Positions 17,227 to 26,698 of a stretch of 64,000 nucleotides of DNA are shown here, one piece after another. Both the position numbers and the translations under genes were made by a program. This DNA comes from AAA044-D11 sp965268275. Lineage in GTDB: Bacteria > Actinomycetota > Actinomycetes > Nanopelagicales > Nanopelagicaceae. Below the pieces are notes generated by a model. The model did not search any database and was not told the origin of the DNA. It saw nothing but the letters and a program-made list of their open reading frames with translations. The stretch is taken from assembly GCA_965268275.1 (NCBI GenBank), contig OZ254168.1:62001-126000 (forward strand), given 5' to 3'. Position 1 is the first letter of the stretch, and each line of letters begins with the position of its first letter.

Positions 17227-18081
17227 GTGAATTCAGCGAATCCAGTAACAACATATGCCTATCTTGGTCCAGCCGGGACTTTCACTGAGGCAGCGCTTCG
17301 CCAAATCACAAATGACTTCGATGTTTTGGTTCCCTATTCAAACGTGACTGCAGCACTTGATGCAGTTCGAAATGGCAAAGCCGAAAAAGTCCTAGTTCCT
17401 ATTGAAAATTCTGTCGAAGGTGTTGTTTCTAGAACGCTAGATGAATTGGCAGTTGGAACTCCGCTAGTCGTTACTGCTGAAACAACACTTCCTGTCTCGT
17501 TTGCACTTATGGTTTTACCTGAAAATGTAGGTAAGCCAATTACAAAAATTGCTACCCATCCCCATGCTGAAGCGCAGTGCCGCTCTTATATTGCAAAGAA
17601 TTATCCGCAAGCCGAAGTGATCGAGATGTCATCAACTGCTGGCGCTGCAAAAGGTTTAAAGGATGGAAATTATGATGCCGCAATTGCATCTGAAATTGCC
17701 GCGAAAAATTATGGACTTAAAGTTTTGGCTAGCGATATCGGTGATAACACCGGCGCAGTGACTCGATTTGTTGTAGCGCAAAAGCCTGGCGAAACTCCAA
17801 AGCCAACCGGAAATGATCGGACCTCACTCGTTGCATTTATCGGAATAGATCATGCTGGTGCATTACTAGAAATCCTCACAGAGTTTGCTAAACAAGATGT
17901 CAACTTAACTTTTATTCAATCAAGACCGACCGGACGCGAACTTGGTCACTACCATTTCATAATTGATGCAGAAGGACATATTGCAGACCCTAAAGTGGCT
18001 GCAGCAATTGATGGAGTGCGCAAAATTTGTGAAGACATTCGCTTTCTTGGCTCATATCCACGTGTTGGTAAAAGTAACTAG
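17227..18081 (+). CDS. pheA: Prephenate dehydratase
   Basis: 284 residues; prephenate to phenylpyruvate, the committed step to phenylalanine. Catalytic TRF motif in TGAVTRFVV, IENSVEGVV, and a C-terminal ACT domain with SRPTGRELGHYHFIIDAEG that binds Phe for feedback inhibition. No fused chorismate mutase. GTG 17227 has TACTCT 6 bases upstream, so despite only 33 bases after tadA it may have its own leaderless promoter. Confidence 0.96.
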   Translation: MNSANPVTTYAYLGPAGTFTEAALRQITNDFDVLVPYSNVTAALDAVRNGKAEKVLVPIENSVEGVVSRTLDELAVGTPLVVTAETTLPVSFALMVLPENVGKPITKIATHPHAEAQCRSYIAKNYPQAEVIEMSSTAGAAKGLKDGNYDAAIASEIAAKNYGLKVLASDIGDNTGAVTRFVVAQKPGETPKPTGNDRTSLVAFIGIDHAGALLEILTEFAKQDVNLTFIQSRPTGRELGHYHFIIDAEGHIADPKVAAAIDGVRKICEDIRFLGSYPRVGKSN

Positions 18082-18082
18082 A

Positions 18083-18088
18083 TAGGCT
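18083..18088 (+). promoter_or_regulatory. Putative leaderless -10 (serS)
   Basis: TAGGCT, 7 bases before GTG 18096. Confidence 0.45.
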
Positions 18089-18095
18089 TGCACAC

Positions 18096-19361
18096 GTGAT
18101 TGATCTAAAAACTTTACGGGAAAATCCTGATGCGATTCGCCATTCGCAGAAAGTTCGTGGCGAAGATGTTGCAGTTGTAGATCAACTAATTGAAGCTGAC
18201 GCTCTAAGCAAGGCAGCACTAAGCGAATTCGAAACTATTCGGGCCGAACAAAATGCCCTATCTAAATCAGTTGGCGCGGCTAAAGGGGATGAGAAGACAG
18301 CCCTACTAGAGAATGCGAAAGAGCTAGCAAATAAAGTTAAAGCTGCTGATGCAAAGCGCAGCGAGCTTGAAGCTAAAACCCGCGAATATCTATTGAAGAT
18401 TTCAAACCTAATTGATTTAGATGCACCGGTTGGTGGCGAAGAAGATTTCAAAGTTATCGAAGAAATCGGTAAGCCACGTGACTTCAAAGGTGAGGGCTTT
18501 GAGCCAAAAGATCATGTTGAATTAGGAAAGTTGCTCAAGGCGATTGATACCGAACGCGGTGCAAAAGTTGCGGGTTCTCGTTCCTATTATTTAACTGGCC
18601 CTGGCGCCATGTTGGAATTCGCTCTGGTTAATTACGCAATTTCATCGGCGGTAAAAGCTGGATTCATTCCAGTAATTCCACCAGTCCTGGTAAATCCAGC
18701 AGCTATGGAAGGCACCGGATTTCTTGGTCAAGCTGCAGAGAATGTTTATCACTTAGAAGAAGATGATGTTTATTTGGTTGGCACGAGCGAAGTTCCACTC
18801 GCTGCGTACCATATGGATGAGATTGTCGAAAACTTACCAATCAGATATGCCGGTTATTCATCATGCTTCCGTCGCGAGGCTGGAACTTATGGCAAGGACA
18901 CTCGCGGAATTATTCGGGTTCACCAATTCGATAAAGTTGAAATGTTTTCATTTGTTAAACCTGACGAAGCTAAAGCCGAACACTTACGACTTCTTGAGTG
19001 GGAGAAAGATTTCCTAAAAGCTATGGAAATTCCATTTAGAGTTATCGATGTTGCTTCTGGGGATTTAGGGTCAAGTGCTATCCGTAAATTCGATTGTGAA
19101 GCCTGGATACCAACGCAGGACGCTTATCGCGAAGTAACTAGCACCTCGAATTGCACCGAATTTCAGGCGCGTAGATTGAATATTAGATACCGCGATGATT
19201 CTGGAACTAAGCCAGTGGCAACACTAAATGGCACGCTTGTTGCGGTTCCAAGAATGATTGTTGCGATCTTAGAGAATCATCAAAATCAAGATGGATCAGT
19301 AAATGTTCCAAAGGCGCTTCGTCCGTTCTTAGGCGTAGATACTTTGGTGCCTTCTTTATGA
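18096..19361 (+). CDS. serS: Seryl-tRNA synthetase
   Basis: 421 residues, class II synthetase. N-terminal two-helix coiled-coil arm (residues ~30-100) that binds the long variable arm of tRNA-Ser; TSEVPLAAYH; motif 2 FRREAGTYGKDTRGIIRVHQF; motif 3 VPRMIVAILENHQ. GTG 18096 has TAGGCT 7 bases upstream. The pheA-serS order is common in actinobacteria. Two tRNA-Ser genes lie downstream. Confidence 0.97.
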   Translation: MIDLKTLRENPDAIRHSQKVRGEDVAVVDQLIEADALSKAALSEFETIRAEQNALSKSVGAAKGDEKTALLENAKELANKVKAADAKRSELEAKTREYLLKISNLIDLDAPVGGEEDFKVIEEIGKPRDFKGEGFEPKDHVELGKLLKAIDTERGAKVAGSRSYYLTGPGAMLEFALVNYAISSAVKAGFIPVIPPVLVNPAAMEGTGFLGQAAENVYHLEEDDVYLVGTSEVPLAAYHMDEIVENLPIRYAGYSSCFRREAGTYGKDTRGIIRVHQFDKVEMFSFVKPDEAKAEHLRLLEWEKDFLKAMEIPFRVIDVASGDLGSSAIRKFDCEAWIPTQDAYREVTSTSNCTEFQARRLNIRYRDDSGTKPVATLNGTLVAVPRMIVAILENHQNQDGSVNVPKALRPFLGVDTLVPSL

Positions 19362-20176
19362 TTCCAGGTAAGCGCCCTAAATTAATTGCAACTGATTTAG
19401 ATGGAACAATCGTTCCACATCTCGGTCCTATTTCAGATCGCACAATTGCAGCATTTAAAAAAGCTCATGAATTAGGAATTGAAATTTTCTATGTTACTGG
19501 GCGACCACCCCGCTGGATGAATGAAGTTCGCGACTCTTTCGGATTTGGGAATGCAATCTGTGCAAATGGTGCAATTTTGTATGACCTAATGAATAGCAGA
19601 GTTTTAGAGCAATGGTTAATGCCAAAAGATAATCAATTAGAAGTTGTTAAGCGTCTGCGCAAACATCTTCCTGGAATACATTTTGCAGTTGAATATGATG
19701 AAGAGTTTCATCGTGAAATTAAATACACAACTAAATGGGATATCGGTTTAGATAATGTTGGTGTCGAGAACATCGAAGAGAAGATAGAACAACCTGCCTT
19801 CAAAATGCTAGGACGCTGCGGCAATAACGAATTTACATCCGATCAGATGTTAGAAATTGCTACGCGCGAACTCGATGGAATCGCAAACATTACTCATTCA
19901 AATTCCAGCGAATCACTAATTGAAATTTCTGCAGTGGGAGTTAACAAGGGCCAAACTCTTGCAAAGATGGCCGCGCGTGCAGGTTTGACTAGTGAAGATT
20001 GCGTGAGCTTTGGCGATAACCCAAATGATTTCTCAATGCTGCAATGGGCATCGAGATCGTGGGCAATGTCTGATGGCCATCCTGATGGCTGGAAATATGC
20101 GAAGTTTGTTGCCGAAGCCCATCACCATGACGGCGTGGCAATAGTCATCGAACAACTCCTGGAATTGCCCGCTTAA
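19358..20176 (+). CDS. HAD-superfamily hydrolase, Cof type
   Basis: 272 residues. Motif I TDLDGT (nucleophile Asp) at the N-terminus, motif II YVTGRPP, and C-terminal FGDNPNDFSML with the metal-binding acids; the C2-type cap between them is the Cof/YbiV class. Such enzymes dephosphorylate sugar phosphates, nucleotides or cofactor intermediates; this substrate is unknown. ATGA overlap with serS stop. Confidence 0.9.
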   Translation: MIPGKRPKLIATDLDGTIVPHLGPISDRTIAAFKKAHELGIEIFYVTGRPPRWMNEVRDSFGFGNAICANGAILYDLMNSRVLEQWLMPKDNQLEVVKRLRKHLPGIHFAVEYDEEFHREIKYTTKWDIGLDNVGVENIEEKIEQPAFKMLGRCGNNEFTSDQMLEIATRELDGIANITHSNSSESLIEISAVGVNKGQTLAKMAARAGLTSEDCVSFGDNPNDFSMLQWASRSWAMSDGHPDGWKYAKFVAEAHHHDGVAIVIEQLLELPA

Positions 20177-20201
20177 CTAGTTAGAGGGTAAGTTTGCCCA
20201 C

Positions 20202-20287
20202 GGAGGGCTCGCATAGCGGCCGAGTGCACCGGTCTTGAAAACCGGCAAACGAAAGTTTCGTGGGTTCAAATCCCACGCCCTCCGCCA
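20202..20287 (+). tRNA. tRNA-Ser (UGA)
   Basis: 86 nt with encoded CCA. Acceptor GGAGGGC pairs with GCCCTCC; anticodon loop CTTGAAA between CCGGT and ACCGG gives anticodon TGA; extra-long variable arm; T arm GTGGG/TTCAAAT/CCCAC. The long variable arm confirms class II tRNA-Ser. Confidence 0.97.
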
Positions 20288-20307
20288 GTTTTCTTGATTT
20301 TTACTCT

Positions 20308-20327
20308 AATTCCCGTGTGGGGGAATT
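20308..20327. promoter_or_regulatory. 7-bp inverted repeat upstream of sdh operon
   Basis: AATTCCC, a 6-base spacer, then GGGAATT, 61 bases before the sdh membrane-subunit start. No T-run follows, so it is not an ordinary terminator. It could be an operator or a short RNA hairpin; function unknown. Confidence 0.35.
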
Positions 20328-20387
20328 CATAACTCGCACAGCCGAATACATCTAGCAGGAATTAGCGATGCCCTGCAAAATTACCCC

Positions 20388-21188
20388 ATGGCTACCGGAG
20401 TATTTTCAGCATCACGAGCAAAGATAAAAGAGCGCACTCTTAGAACTGATCGATGGTGGTTGCAACCACTGATCACGTTTTCAGTTTTAATCAGTTTCAT
20501 AATTTATGCAACATTTCGTGCCTTTGAAAATAAATATTATTTTGCTGAACCTTTAGTCTCTCCGCTTTACTCTCCTTGTCTTTCAACCGCGTGTATCGAG
20601 GGATCTTCGCCTCTTGGACAACCATTTAATAATGAATATTTCGGAATCGGAATCTCGCCGGCGCTATTTATTCTAATTTTTCCTCTTGGTTTCCGAATGA
20701 CTTGTTACTACTACCGCAAGTCTTACTACCGGGCATTTTGGATGTCGCCTCCTGCATGTGCAGTGGCCGAACCTCACGCAAAATACACAGGCGAAACTCG
20801 GGCTCCTTTAATTCTTCAGAATTCACACCGCTGGTTCTTTTATGCGGGATTAGTTTTTAACGTTCTTCTCACTTATGACGCGATTATTGCTTTTAGGAAT
20901 GCAGAAAAAGAGTGGGGCCACATGAGTGTTGGAACTCTGGTTCTAGTCTTCAGCGCTACGACACTTTGGTTGTATTCACTTTCCTGCCACACCTGTCGCC
21001 ACACAATTGGTGGCCGATTGAAACATTTCTCGAAGCATCCAATTCGCTACAAGACATGGACTTGGATTTCAGCTTTAAATCACAAGCACCCAACATTTGC
21101 TTGGATCTCACTCTTTGGAGTTGCCTTCGCCGATATCTATGTCCGCCAAGTTGCATCTGGCGCCTGGACCAATTTCTACTTCTTCTAA
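20388..21188 (+). CDS. Succinate dehydrogenase membrane anchor (SdhC-type, actinobacterial)
   Basis: 266 residues, five predicted membrane helices. It anchors the SdhAB catalytic subunits and carries quinone/heme sites. Candidate heme ligands: His in LQNSHRWFFYAG, the CHTCRHTIGG pair, and NHKHPTFAW. A single long anchor gene rather than separate sdhC and sdhD matches the actinobacterial Sdh1-type enzyme, which typically works with menaquinone. First gene of sdhCAB, 12 bases before sdhA. Confidence 0.88.
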   Translation: MATGVFSASRAKIKERTLRTDRWWLQPLITFSVLISFIIYATFRAFENKYYFAEPLVSPLYSPCLSTACIEGSSPLGQPFNNEYFGIGISPALFILIFPLGFRMTCYYYRKSYYRAFWMSPPACAVAEPHAKYTGETRAPLILQNSHRWFFYAGLVFNVLLTYDAIIAFRNAEKEWGHMSVGTLVLVFSATTLWLYSLSCHTCRHTIGGRLKHFSKHPIRYKTWTWISALNHKHPTFAWISLFGVAFADIYVRQVASGAWTNFYFF

Positions 21189-21200
21189 AGAGAGAAAATA

Positions 21201-23084
21201 ATGACATCACTCGAAAAACATAAGTACGACGTAGTCGTAATCGGTGCCGGTGGCGCCGGACTTCGTGCAGCTGTTGAAGCACGCGCAGCTGGACTTCGCG
21301 TAGCAATTGTTTGCAAGTCACTATTCGGTAAGGCCCACACTGTTATGGCCGAAGGTGGCGCAGCAGCATCAATGGGTAACGTGAACGAGAAAGATAATTG
21401 GCAAGTTCACTTCCGCGACACTATGCGCGGTGGAAAGTTTTTAAATCATTATCGAATGGCAGAACTACATGCCAAAGAATCACCAGATCGCATCTGGGAA
21501 CTTGAAGTTTGGGGTGCACTCTTTGATCGCACTAAAGAAGGAAAGATTAGCCAGCGTAACTTCGGTGGCCACGAATATCCTCGTTTAGCGCACGTTGGTG
21601 ACCGCACAGGTCTTGAATTAATTCGCACTATGCAACAGCGTATCGTTGCATTGCAACAACAAGACGCTAAAGAAAGTGGCAACGCCGAAAGCCACATCAA
21701 AGTATTTGCTGAACTTACAATCACTGAAATTTTAAAAGAGAACGGCAAGATTGCTGGTGCTTATGGCTACTGGCGCGAGAATGGAAATGAAGTTTTATTT
21801 GAAGCCCCAACAGTAATTATTGCTACTGGAGGCGTAGGAAAGACTTTTAAAATTACTTCTAACTCTTGGGAAGGCACTGGCGATGGCCACGCGTTAGCCC
21901 TTAAAGCTGGAGCAAATTTAGTTGATATGGAGTTCTTGCAATTCCACCCTACTGGAATGGTCTGGCCGCCATCAGTTCGCGGAATTCTTGTAACTGAATC
22001 AGTTCGTGGTGAAGGTGGAATTCTTACCAACTCACTTGGCGAACGCTTTATGTTCAAATACATCCCAGAAGTTTTCAAAGATAAATATGCCGACAATGAA
22101 GCAGAAGCAGATCGTTGGTATCTAGATCAAGATAACAACCGTCGACCACCAGAACTTCTTCCTCGTGACGAAGTTTCTCGTGCAATCAATGCTGAAGTTA
22201 AAGCAGGCCGCGGCACTGAACACGGTGGCGTATACCTCGATGTTTCAAAGCGAATTCCGGCAGATGTAATTAAGAAGCGCTTGCCATCAATGTGGCACCA
22301 GTTCTACGAACTAGCTGGTGTAGATATCACTAAGGAAGCCATGGAAGTTGGTCCTACTTGTCACTACGTAATGGGTGGCGTTGAAGTAGAACCAGATACT
22401 GCAGCAGCAATTGGAGTTCCTGGTCTCTTTGCAGCAGGTGAAGTTGCTGGCGGAATGCACGGATCAAACCGTCTAGGCGGAAATTCACTTTCAGATCTCT
22501 TGGTATTCGGTCGTCGCGCAGGTATGGGCGCAGTTGAATATGTAAAGAAGAATCCAACTGCAACAGTTTCTGAAAAGGCGATCGCAGATGCAGCAGCCAG
22601 AATCGAAGCACCATTTAGCCGTGCAGGTGGCGAGAATTCATACTCACTGCATGCAGAACTTCAAGAAGTAACTCACAACCTTGTCGGTATTATCCGTACC
22701 GGAAAAGAAGTTGAAGAAGCCATTGAGAAGATTGCAGCAATTCGCGCTCGCAGTGCAAATGTTGCTGTTGCTGGCGGACGTCAGTTCAATCCAGGTTTCC
22801 ATCTGGCTTTTGACTTAGACAATATGTTGTTAGTCGCCGAGAGCACCGCTAAATCAGCACTACTTCGCGAAGAATCTCGCGGCGGACATACTCGCGATGA
22901 TTTCCCGGGCATGAGTTCAAAGTTCCGCCAGATTAATCACATCTCAAGTTTTGATGGCAAAGTTGTAAATGTGAAGGTGCAACCACTGCCACCAATACCT
23001 AAAGAGCTATTTGATTTATTCGATATCCACGAACTTGAAAAATACATGACACCAGAAGAAATTGCGAAAGGTGGTTCCAACTAA
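21201..23084 (+). CDS. sdhA: Succinate dehydrogenase flavoprotein subunit
   Basis: 627 residues; oxidizes succinate to fumarate with covalent FAD. FAD dinucleotide motif VVVIGAGGAGLRAAVEA at 11-27, FAD-linking His46 in KAHTVMAEGG, active-site segments EFLQFHPTG, HGGVYLDV, and GMHGSNRLGGNSLSDLLVFG. AGAGAG ahead of the ATG. It overlaps sdhB by one base. Confidence 0.97.
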   Translation: MTSLEKHKYDVVVIGAGGAGLRAAVEARAAGLRVAIVCKSLFGKAHTVMAEGGAAASMGNVNEKDNWQVHFRDTMRGGKFLNHYRMAELHAKESPDRIWELEVWGALFDRTKEGKISQRNFGGHEYPRLAHVGDRTGLELIRTMQQRIVALQQQDAKESGNAESHIKVFAELTITEILKENGKIAGAYGYWRENGNEVLFEAPTVIIATGGVGKTFKITSNSWEGTGDGHALALKAGANLVDMEFLQFHPTGMVWPPSVRGILVTESVRGEGGILTNSLGERFMFKYIPEVFKDKYADNEAEADRWYLDQDNNRRPPELLPRDEVSRAINAEVKAGRGTEHGGVYLDVSKRIPADVIKKRLPSMWHQFYELAGVDITKEAMEVGPTCHYVMGGVEVEPDTAAAIGVPGLFAAGEVAGGMHGSNRLGGNSLSDLLVFGRRAGMGAVEYVKKNPTATVSEKAIADAAARIEAPFSRAGGENSYSLHAELQEVTHNLVGIIRTGKEVEEAIEKIAAIRARSANVAVAGGRQFNPGFHLAFDLDNMLLVAESTAKSALLREESRGGHTRDDFPGMSSKFRQINHISSFDGKVVNVKVQPLPPIPKELFDLFDIHELEKYMTPEEIAKGGSN

Positions 23085-23845
23085 TGGCCCGCAAACTCAA
23101 ACTTCGTATCTGGCGCGGAGACGCAACAGATGGTGGACTTAAGAACGTTGAAGTAGAAGCAAATGAAGGCGAAGTAGTTCTAGATTTAATCCATCGCGTG
23201 CAAGCAACCCAGATGGGCGATCTAGCAGTTCGCTGGAATTGCAAAGCTGGTAAGTGCGGATCTTGTTCGATGGAAATTAATGGAAAGCCACGTCTTGCCT
23301 GCATGACACAGGTTGCTTCATTCCCTGAAGGCGAAGAAATTACTGTTACTCCACTTCGCGCATTCCCAGTCATCAAAGACTTGGTCACCGATGTTTCATT
23401 TAACTACCGCAAGGCAATGGAAATTCCATCATACGAGCACCCAAAGAATCTTGCTCCAGGTGAAGCCCGAATGGAACAAATCGATGTCGAGCGTAGCCAA
23501 GAGTTCCGTAAGTGCATCGAGTGTTTCTTGTGCCAAGACGTATGTCACGTGGTTCGCGATCACGAAGAGAATAAGAAGTCTTTCGCTGGTCCACGATTCT
23601 TTATTCGAATCGCAGAATTAGATATGCACCCACTCGATATGTTGAAGAATCGCAAGCAGAAAGCTCAAGAAGAGCACGGCCTTGGAATGTGTAACATCAC
23701 CAAGTGCTGCACCGAAGTTTGCCCAGAACACATTCGCATCACTGATAACGCAATCATTCCTATGAAAGAGCGCGTAGTCGATGTTAAATATGACCCAGTT
23801 CGCTGGTTAGGCTCAAAGATTCGCAAACGCGAGGGTATTGTTTAA
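23084..23845 (+). CDS. sdhB: Succinate dehydrogenase iron-sulfur subunit
   Basis: 253 residues; passes electrons from FAD to the membrane quinone. Plant-type ferredoxin domain with CKAGKCGSC and a later Cys (PRLAC) for the [2Fe-2S] centre; CIECFLCQDVC and CNITKCCTEVCP for the two other clusters. All cysteines expected are present. It is the last sdh gene; crcB follows after 3 bases. Confidence 0.97.
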   Translation: MARKLKLRIWRGDATDGGLKNVEVEANEGEVVLDLIHRVQATQMGDLAVRWNCKAGKCGSCSMEINGKPRLACMTQVASFPEGEEITVTPLRAFPVIKDLVTDVSFNYRKAMEIPSYEHPKNLAPGEARMEQIDVERSQEFRKCIECFLCQDVCHVVRDHEENKKSFAGPRFFIRIAELDMHPLDMLKNRKQKAQEEHGLGMCNITKCCTEVCPEHIRITDNAIIPMKERVVDVKYDPVRWLGSKIRKREGIV

Positions 23846-23848
23846 TAC

Positions 23849-24202
23849 ATGATTCCACTGCTGCTCGTCGCATTTGGCGGAGTAGCAGGAACTCTCGTTC
23901 GTTACGCAATCGGAATTTTGATTCCAGAAGATAGACCAGGAACCCTTGCTGCAAATTTAATCGGTGTCGCTCTTGCCTCAGCGCTTCTGGTTTTAATGGA
24001 GCGTCGCGGAATTACTCAACTGCGGCTAATTCTGCTTCCAGGATTTTGCGCCGGTATGACTACCTTCTCGGCAGTTACAGTTCATTCAATTGAACCCGCC
24101 GAAGGTGGATTTCTATATCTTGCAACAACTGTAGTTTTAAGTTTGCTAATTGTTGTTGTCGTATTGCCTATTGCTCGAAAATTGATTCCGGTGCGCAGAT
24201 GA
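23849..24202 (+). CDS. crcB: CrcB/Fluc fluoride channel subunit 1
   Basis: 117 residues, four membrane helices; exports fluoride. GGVAGTLVRYAIG, the pore-lining Asn in AANLIGVALAS, and GFCAGMTTFSAV are family landmarks. Paired with a second, different CrcB (4-base overlap), the arrangement of heteromeric antiparallel Fluc channels. It follows sdhB by 3 bases and may be read from the sdh promoter. No fluoride riboswitch was seen. Confidence 0.9.
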   Translation: MIPLLLVAFGGVAGTLVRYAIGILIPEDRPGTLAANLIGVALASALLVLMERRGITQLRLILLPGFCAGMTTFSAVTVHSIEPAEGGFLYLATTVVLSLLIVVVVLPIARKLIPVRR

Positions 24203-24537
24203 ATACGCTGCTGATAATTCTTGGTGCATCTGTCGGCGCTCCTGCGCGATATGCGATTGATCAATACATCAGGCGATTTACAACAAAACCTTATGGTACA
24301 TTTACTGTAAACATCTTAGGTTCTTTTCTAATTGGCTTGACTTTCAAATCATCCGAAAGTGCAAGAGATTTGCTAGCAATTGGTTTTGCCGGTGCATTCA
24401 CTACTTGGTCCACTTTTATGTTGGATCTATATCTTGCCTACGAACTACGGCGCTATAAAGATGCACTAATAAACGTTGGTGCATCACTAATTTTTGGACT
24501 ACTTGCTGCTTGGGCCGGAGTGCAATTAGTTAGTTAG
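24199..24537 (+). CDS. crcB: CrcB/Fluc fluoride channel subunit 2
   Basis: 112 residues, four membrane helices. GASVGAPARYAIDQYI, TFTVNILGSFLIG (pore Asn) and GFAGAFTTWSTFMLD match CrcB. Starts within the stop of the first CrcB. The 3' end overlaps the convergent aminopeptidase gene by 8 bases. Confidence 0.92.
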   Translation: MNTLLIILGASVGAPARYAIDQYIRRFTTKPYGTFTVNILGSFLIGLTFKSSESARDLLAIGFAGAFTTWSTFMLDLYLAYELRRYKDALINVGASLIFGLLAAWAGVQLVS

Positions 24538-25972
24538 CTTTAGTTAAGTTTGAAATCCAAACTTCAACTTCATCTGGATGACTTGGTAACTTATTTGAAA
24601 GAACTCGACAACCAGTTTCGGTTACAAGAACATCATCTTCAATACGCACACCAATTCCACGGTATTCCTCAGGAAATAACTCATCATCCGGATGGATATA
24701 TAGACCAGGCTCGACTGTAAGAATCATTCCAGCTTCGAGAACGCCATCCGCATATTGTTCTTTGCGCGCATCATTGCAATCATGAACATCGATACCAAGC
24801 ATGTGACTTACGCCGTGAACGGTCCAGCGTCGGTGCAGACCAACATCTGGTTTCAAAGATTCTTCGGCGGATACGGGAAGAACCCCCATCTCTTCCAATC
24901 CTTTTGCAAGAACCAAATGTGATGCGGCAGTTATATCTTTAAACTTTGCTCCAGGTTTTACTGCAGCAAATCCGGCCCGCTGTGCTTCGTATACCAACGA
25001 ATAAATCTTGCGTTGAGCAGGCGAAAACTTTCCATTGATAGGCAACGTTCGCGTGATATCTGCTGTGTAAAGTGAATCAACTTCAACACCAGCATCAATA
25101 AGAATTAAATCTCCGCTTTTAACATCCCCATCATTTTGTATCCAATGCAGAATGCAAGCATGTGATCCAGATGCAGCGATCGTGTCATAACCCAAGTCAT
25201 TTCCTTCTAGACGGGCTCGGCCAAAGAAGGCGGCTTCAATAATTCGCTCGCCACGTTTTGTTGAACTTGCGGCGCCAAAAACACGAACCATGTCGGCAAA
25301 CCCACGATTGGTCACATCAACAGCTTTCTGCATTTCGGCTATTTCGTATGCATCTTTAACTAATCTGATTTCAGATAAGTAGGTTAGTAACTCTGCAGTC
25401 GCTTCTTTATCTTTAGATAACTTCTTATCGACAACTTTATTCTCGCCTCTTATATAAACCGTGGGCTTTTCATTGCTTAAAAACTTATCTAGATCTTCGA
25501 CCGCTCGCACCGCAATGCCATATTTGCGCGTCGTTTCTTCCACGGTCATGCGACGTCCTACCCAGAACTCACCATGCTTGGCATCGCGATAAAACTCTTC
25601 AGTGTCACGTGGCGATCTTGGATGTATAAATAGAAGGGCTTCGTGACTGGCACCTTTTGGCTCTAGAAGAAAAACCGAGTCAGGCACTGCATCAGTTCCA
25701 GTTATTCCAGTGAAATAAGAGAATGCCGAATGCGGGCGAAAGCGATAATCCGTATCGTTACTGCGGACTTTTAAACCACCGGCAGGCAGAACAATTCGCT
25801 TGCCCGGATATTTCTTTGAAAGTTTTTCAATTCGAGCTTTACAGAATGCGATAGCTTCACTCGGAACTATTCCTTCAAGTGGAGTTGGCGCCCAACCAGT
25901 TTTCATAAACTCGGCTAGCGGGCTTGGGTTGGCGGCATCATATTTGCGGCTGCCATCTTTCGATTCATTCAT
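24530..25972 (-). CDS. pepP: Xaa-Pro aminopeptidase (M24B)
   Basis: 480 residues; removes N-terminal residues preceding proline. Dimetal ligands are all visible: Asp in LILIDAGVEVDSLY, Asp in TADITRT, His in GVSHMLGIDVHD, Glu in LTVEPGLYI, Glu in RIEDDVLVTE. The N-terminal ~190 residues are the creatinase-type domain. ATG 25972 has TAGGCT 6 bases upstream. Divergent from the kinase at 26038. Confidence 0.94.
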   Translation of the reverse strand: MNESKDGSRKYDAANPSPLAEFMKTGWAPTPLEGIVPSEAIAFCKARIEKLSKKYPGKRIVLPAGGLKVRSNDTDYRFRPHSAFSYFTGITGTDAVPDSVFLLEPKGASHEALLFIHPRSPRDTEEFYRDAKHGEFWVGRRMTVEETTRKYGIAVRAVEDLDKFLSNEKPTVYIRGENKVVDKKLSKDKEATAELLTYLSEIRLVKDAYEIAEMQKAVDVTNRGFADMVRVFGAASSTKRGERIIEAAFFGRARLEGNDLGYDTIAASGSHACILHWIQNDGDVKSGDLILIDAGVEVDSLYTADITRTLPINGKFSPAQRKIYSLVYEAQRAGFAAVKPGAKFKDITAASHLVLAKGLEEMGVLPVSAEESLKPDVGLHRRWTVHGVSHMLGIDVHDCNDARKEQYADGVLEAGMILTVEPGLYIHPDDELFPEEYRGIGVRIEDDVLVTETGCRVLSNKLPSHPDEVEVWISNLTKAN

Positions 25973-25978
25973 GGTTTA

Positions 25979-25984
25979 AGCCTA
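25979..25984 (-). promoter_or_regulatory. Putative leaderless -10 (pepP)
   Basis: TAGGCT on the minus strand, 6 bases before ATG 25972. Confidence 0.45.
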
Positions 25985-26025
25985 ACCGTTCCCTGAAGAT
26001 AGTTCTATCAAAAGAACATCTTAGA

Positions 26026-26031
26026 TATATT
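26026..26031 (+). promoter_or_regulatory. Putative leaderless -10 (P-loop kinase)
   Basis: TATATT, close to the TATAAT consensus, 6 bases before ATG 26038. Confidence 0.55.
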
Positions 26032-26037
26032 CGAGGC

Positions 26038-26658
26038 ATGAGCCTTGAACTTCTCTTTGAACAAATTCAATCGTCATTGGATGGTCAGAGCGCTCGAACC
26101 ATAATTGGAATAGTTGGTAAGCCAGGTGCCGGTAAATCGACTGTTGTTGAGGAGATTGCAAAGAGATTCGATTCCAATACAGTTTCAATAATTCCGATGG
26201 ATGGATTTCATTTAAGTAATGAAGAGCTAATTTCATTGGGGCGACGCGAACGTAAAGGTGCACCAGATACATTTGATGTCGAAGGATTTACTTCACTTAT
26301 AAAGAAAGTAAAAATCAATTACAACATTGATCACACATTTCCAATCTTCCATCGTGAAATTGAAGCTTCGGTCGATAACGAGGGAATAGTTCCTAAAGAA
26401 TCGAGAGTTGTAGTTATTGAAGGAAACTACTTGTTTTCTACGGATCACAATTGGGGTGGGATTTACTCGTTACTTAATCACACTTGGTTTATCGAAATTG
26501 ATGATGAAGTTAGAGTCGAAAGACTTATCGCTCGCCATATTCGCTATGGGAAAACTCCGGAAGAAGCAGAGGCCTGGTCGCGGGGTAGCGACGAAGCCAA
26601 CGCTCGATTTATTGCATCAACGGCTAATCGGGCCGAAAACAGAATTAAACTCGCGTAA
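26038..26658 (+). CDS. Nucleoside/sugar kinase-like P-loop protein (uridine kinase/PanK-type fold)
   Basis: 206 residues. Walker A IVGKPGAGKSTV, MDGFHLSNEEL (substrate-side Asp/His), PDTFDVEGF, FHREIEASVD and EGNYLF are shared with uridine kinase, phosphoribulokinase and the fructokinase-like FrcK/YFH7 group; the substrate is not identifiable. The frame is open from 25924 but ATG 26038 has TATATT 6 bases upstream and begins at the homologous region. Confidence 0.85.
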   Translation: MSLELLFEQIQSSLDGQSARTIIGIVGKPGAGKSTVVEEIAKRFDSNTVSIIPMDGFHLSNEELISLGRRERKGAPDTFDVEGFTSLIKKVKINYNIDHTFPIFHREIEASVDNEGIVPKESRVVVIEGNYLFSTDHNWGGIYSLLNHTWFIEIDDEVRVERLIARHIRYGKTPEEAEAWSRGSDEANARFIASTANRAENRIKLA

Positions 26659-26698
26659 CAAACGGCTCTTTTATGGTTGTAAACTTTGCTCACCACTT

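Noticed and set aside
23780..23848. Possible fluoride riboswitch before crcB
   Set aside because: Only 3 bases separate sdhB and crcB, and the sdhB coding end does not show the conserved riboswitch core.
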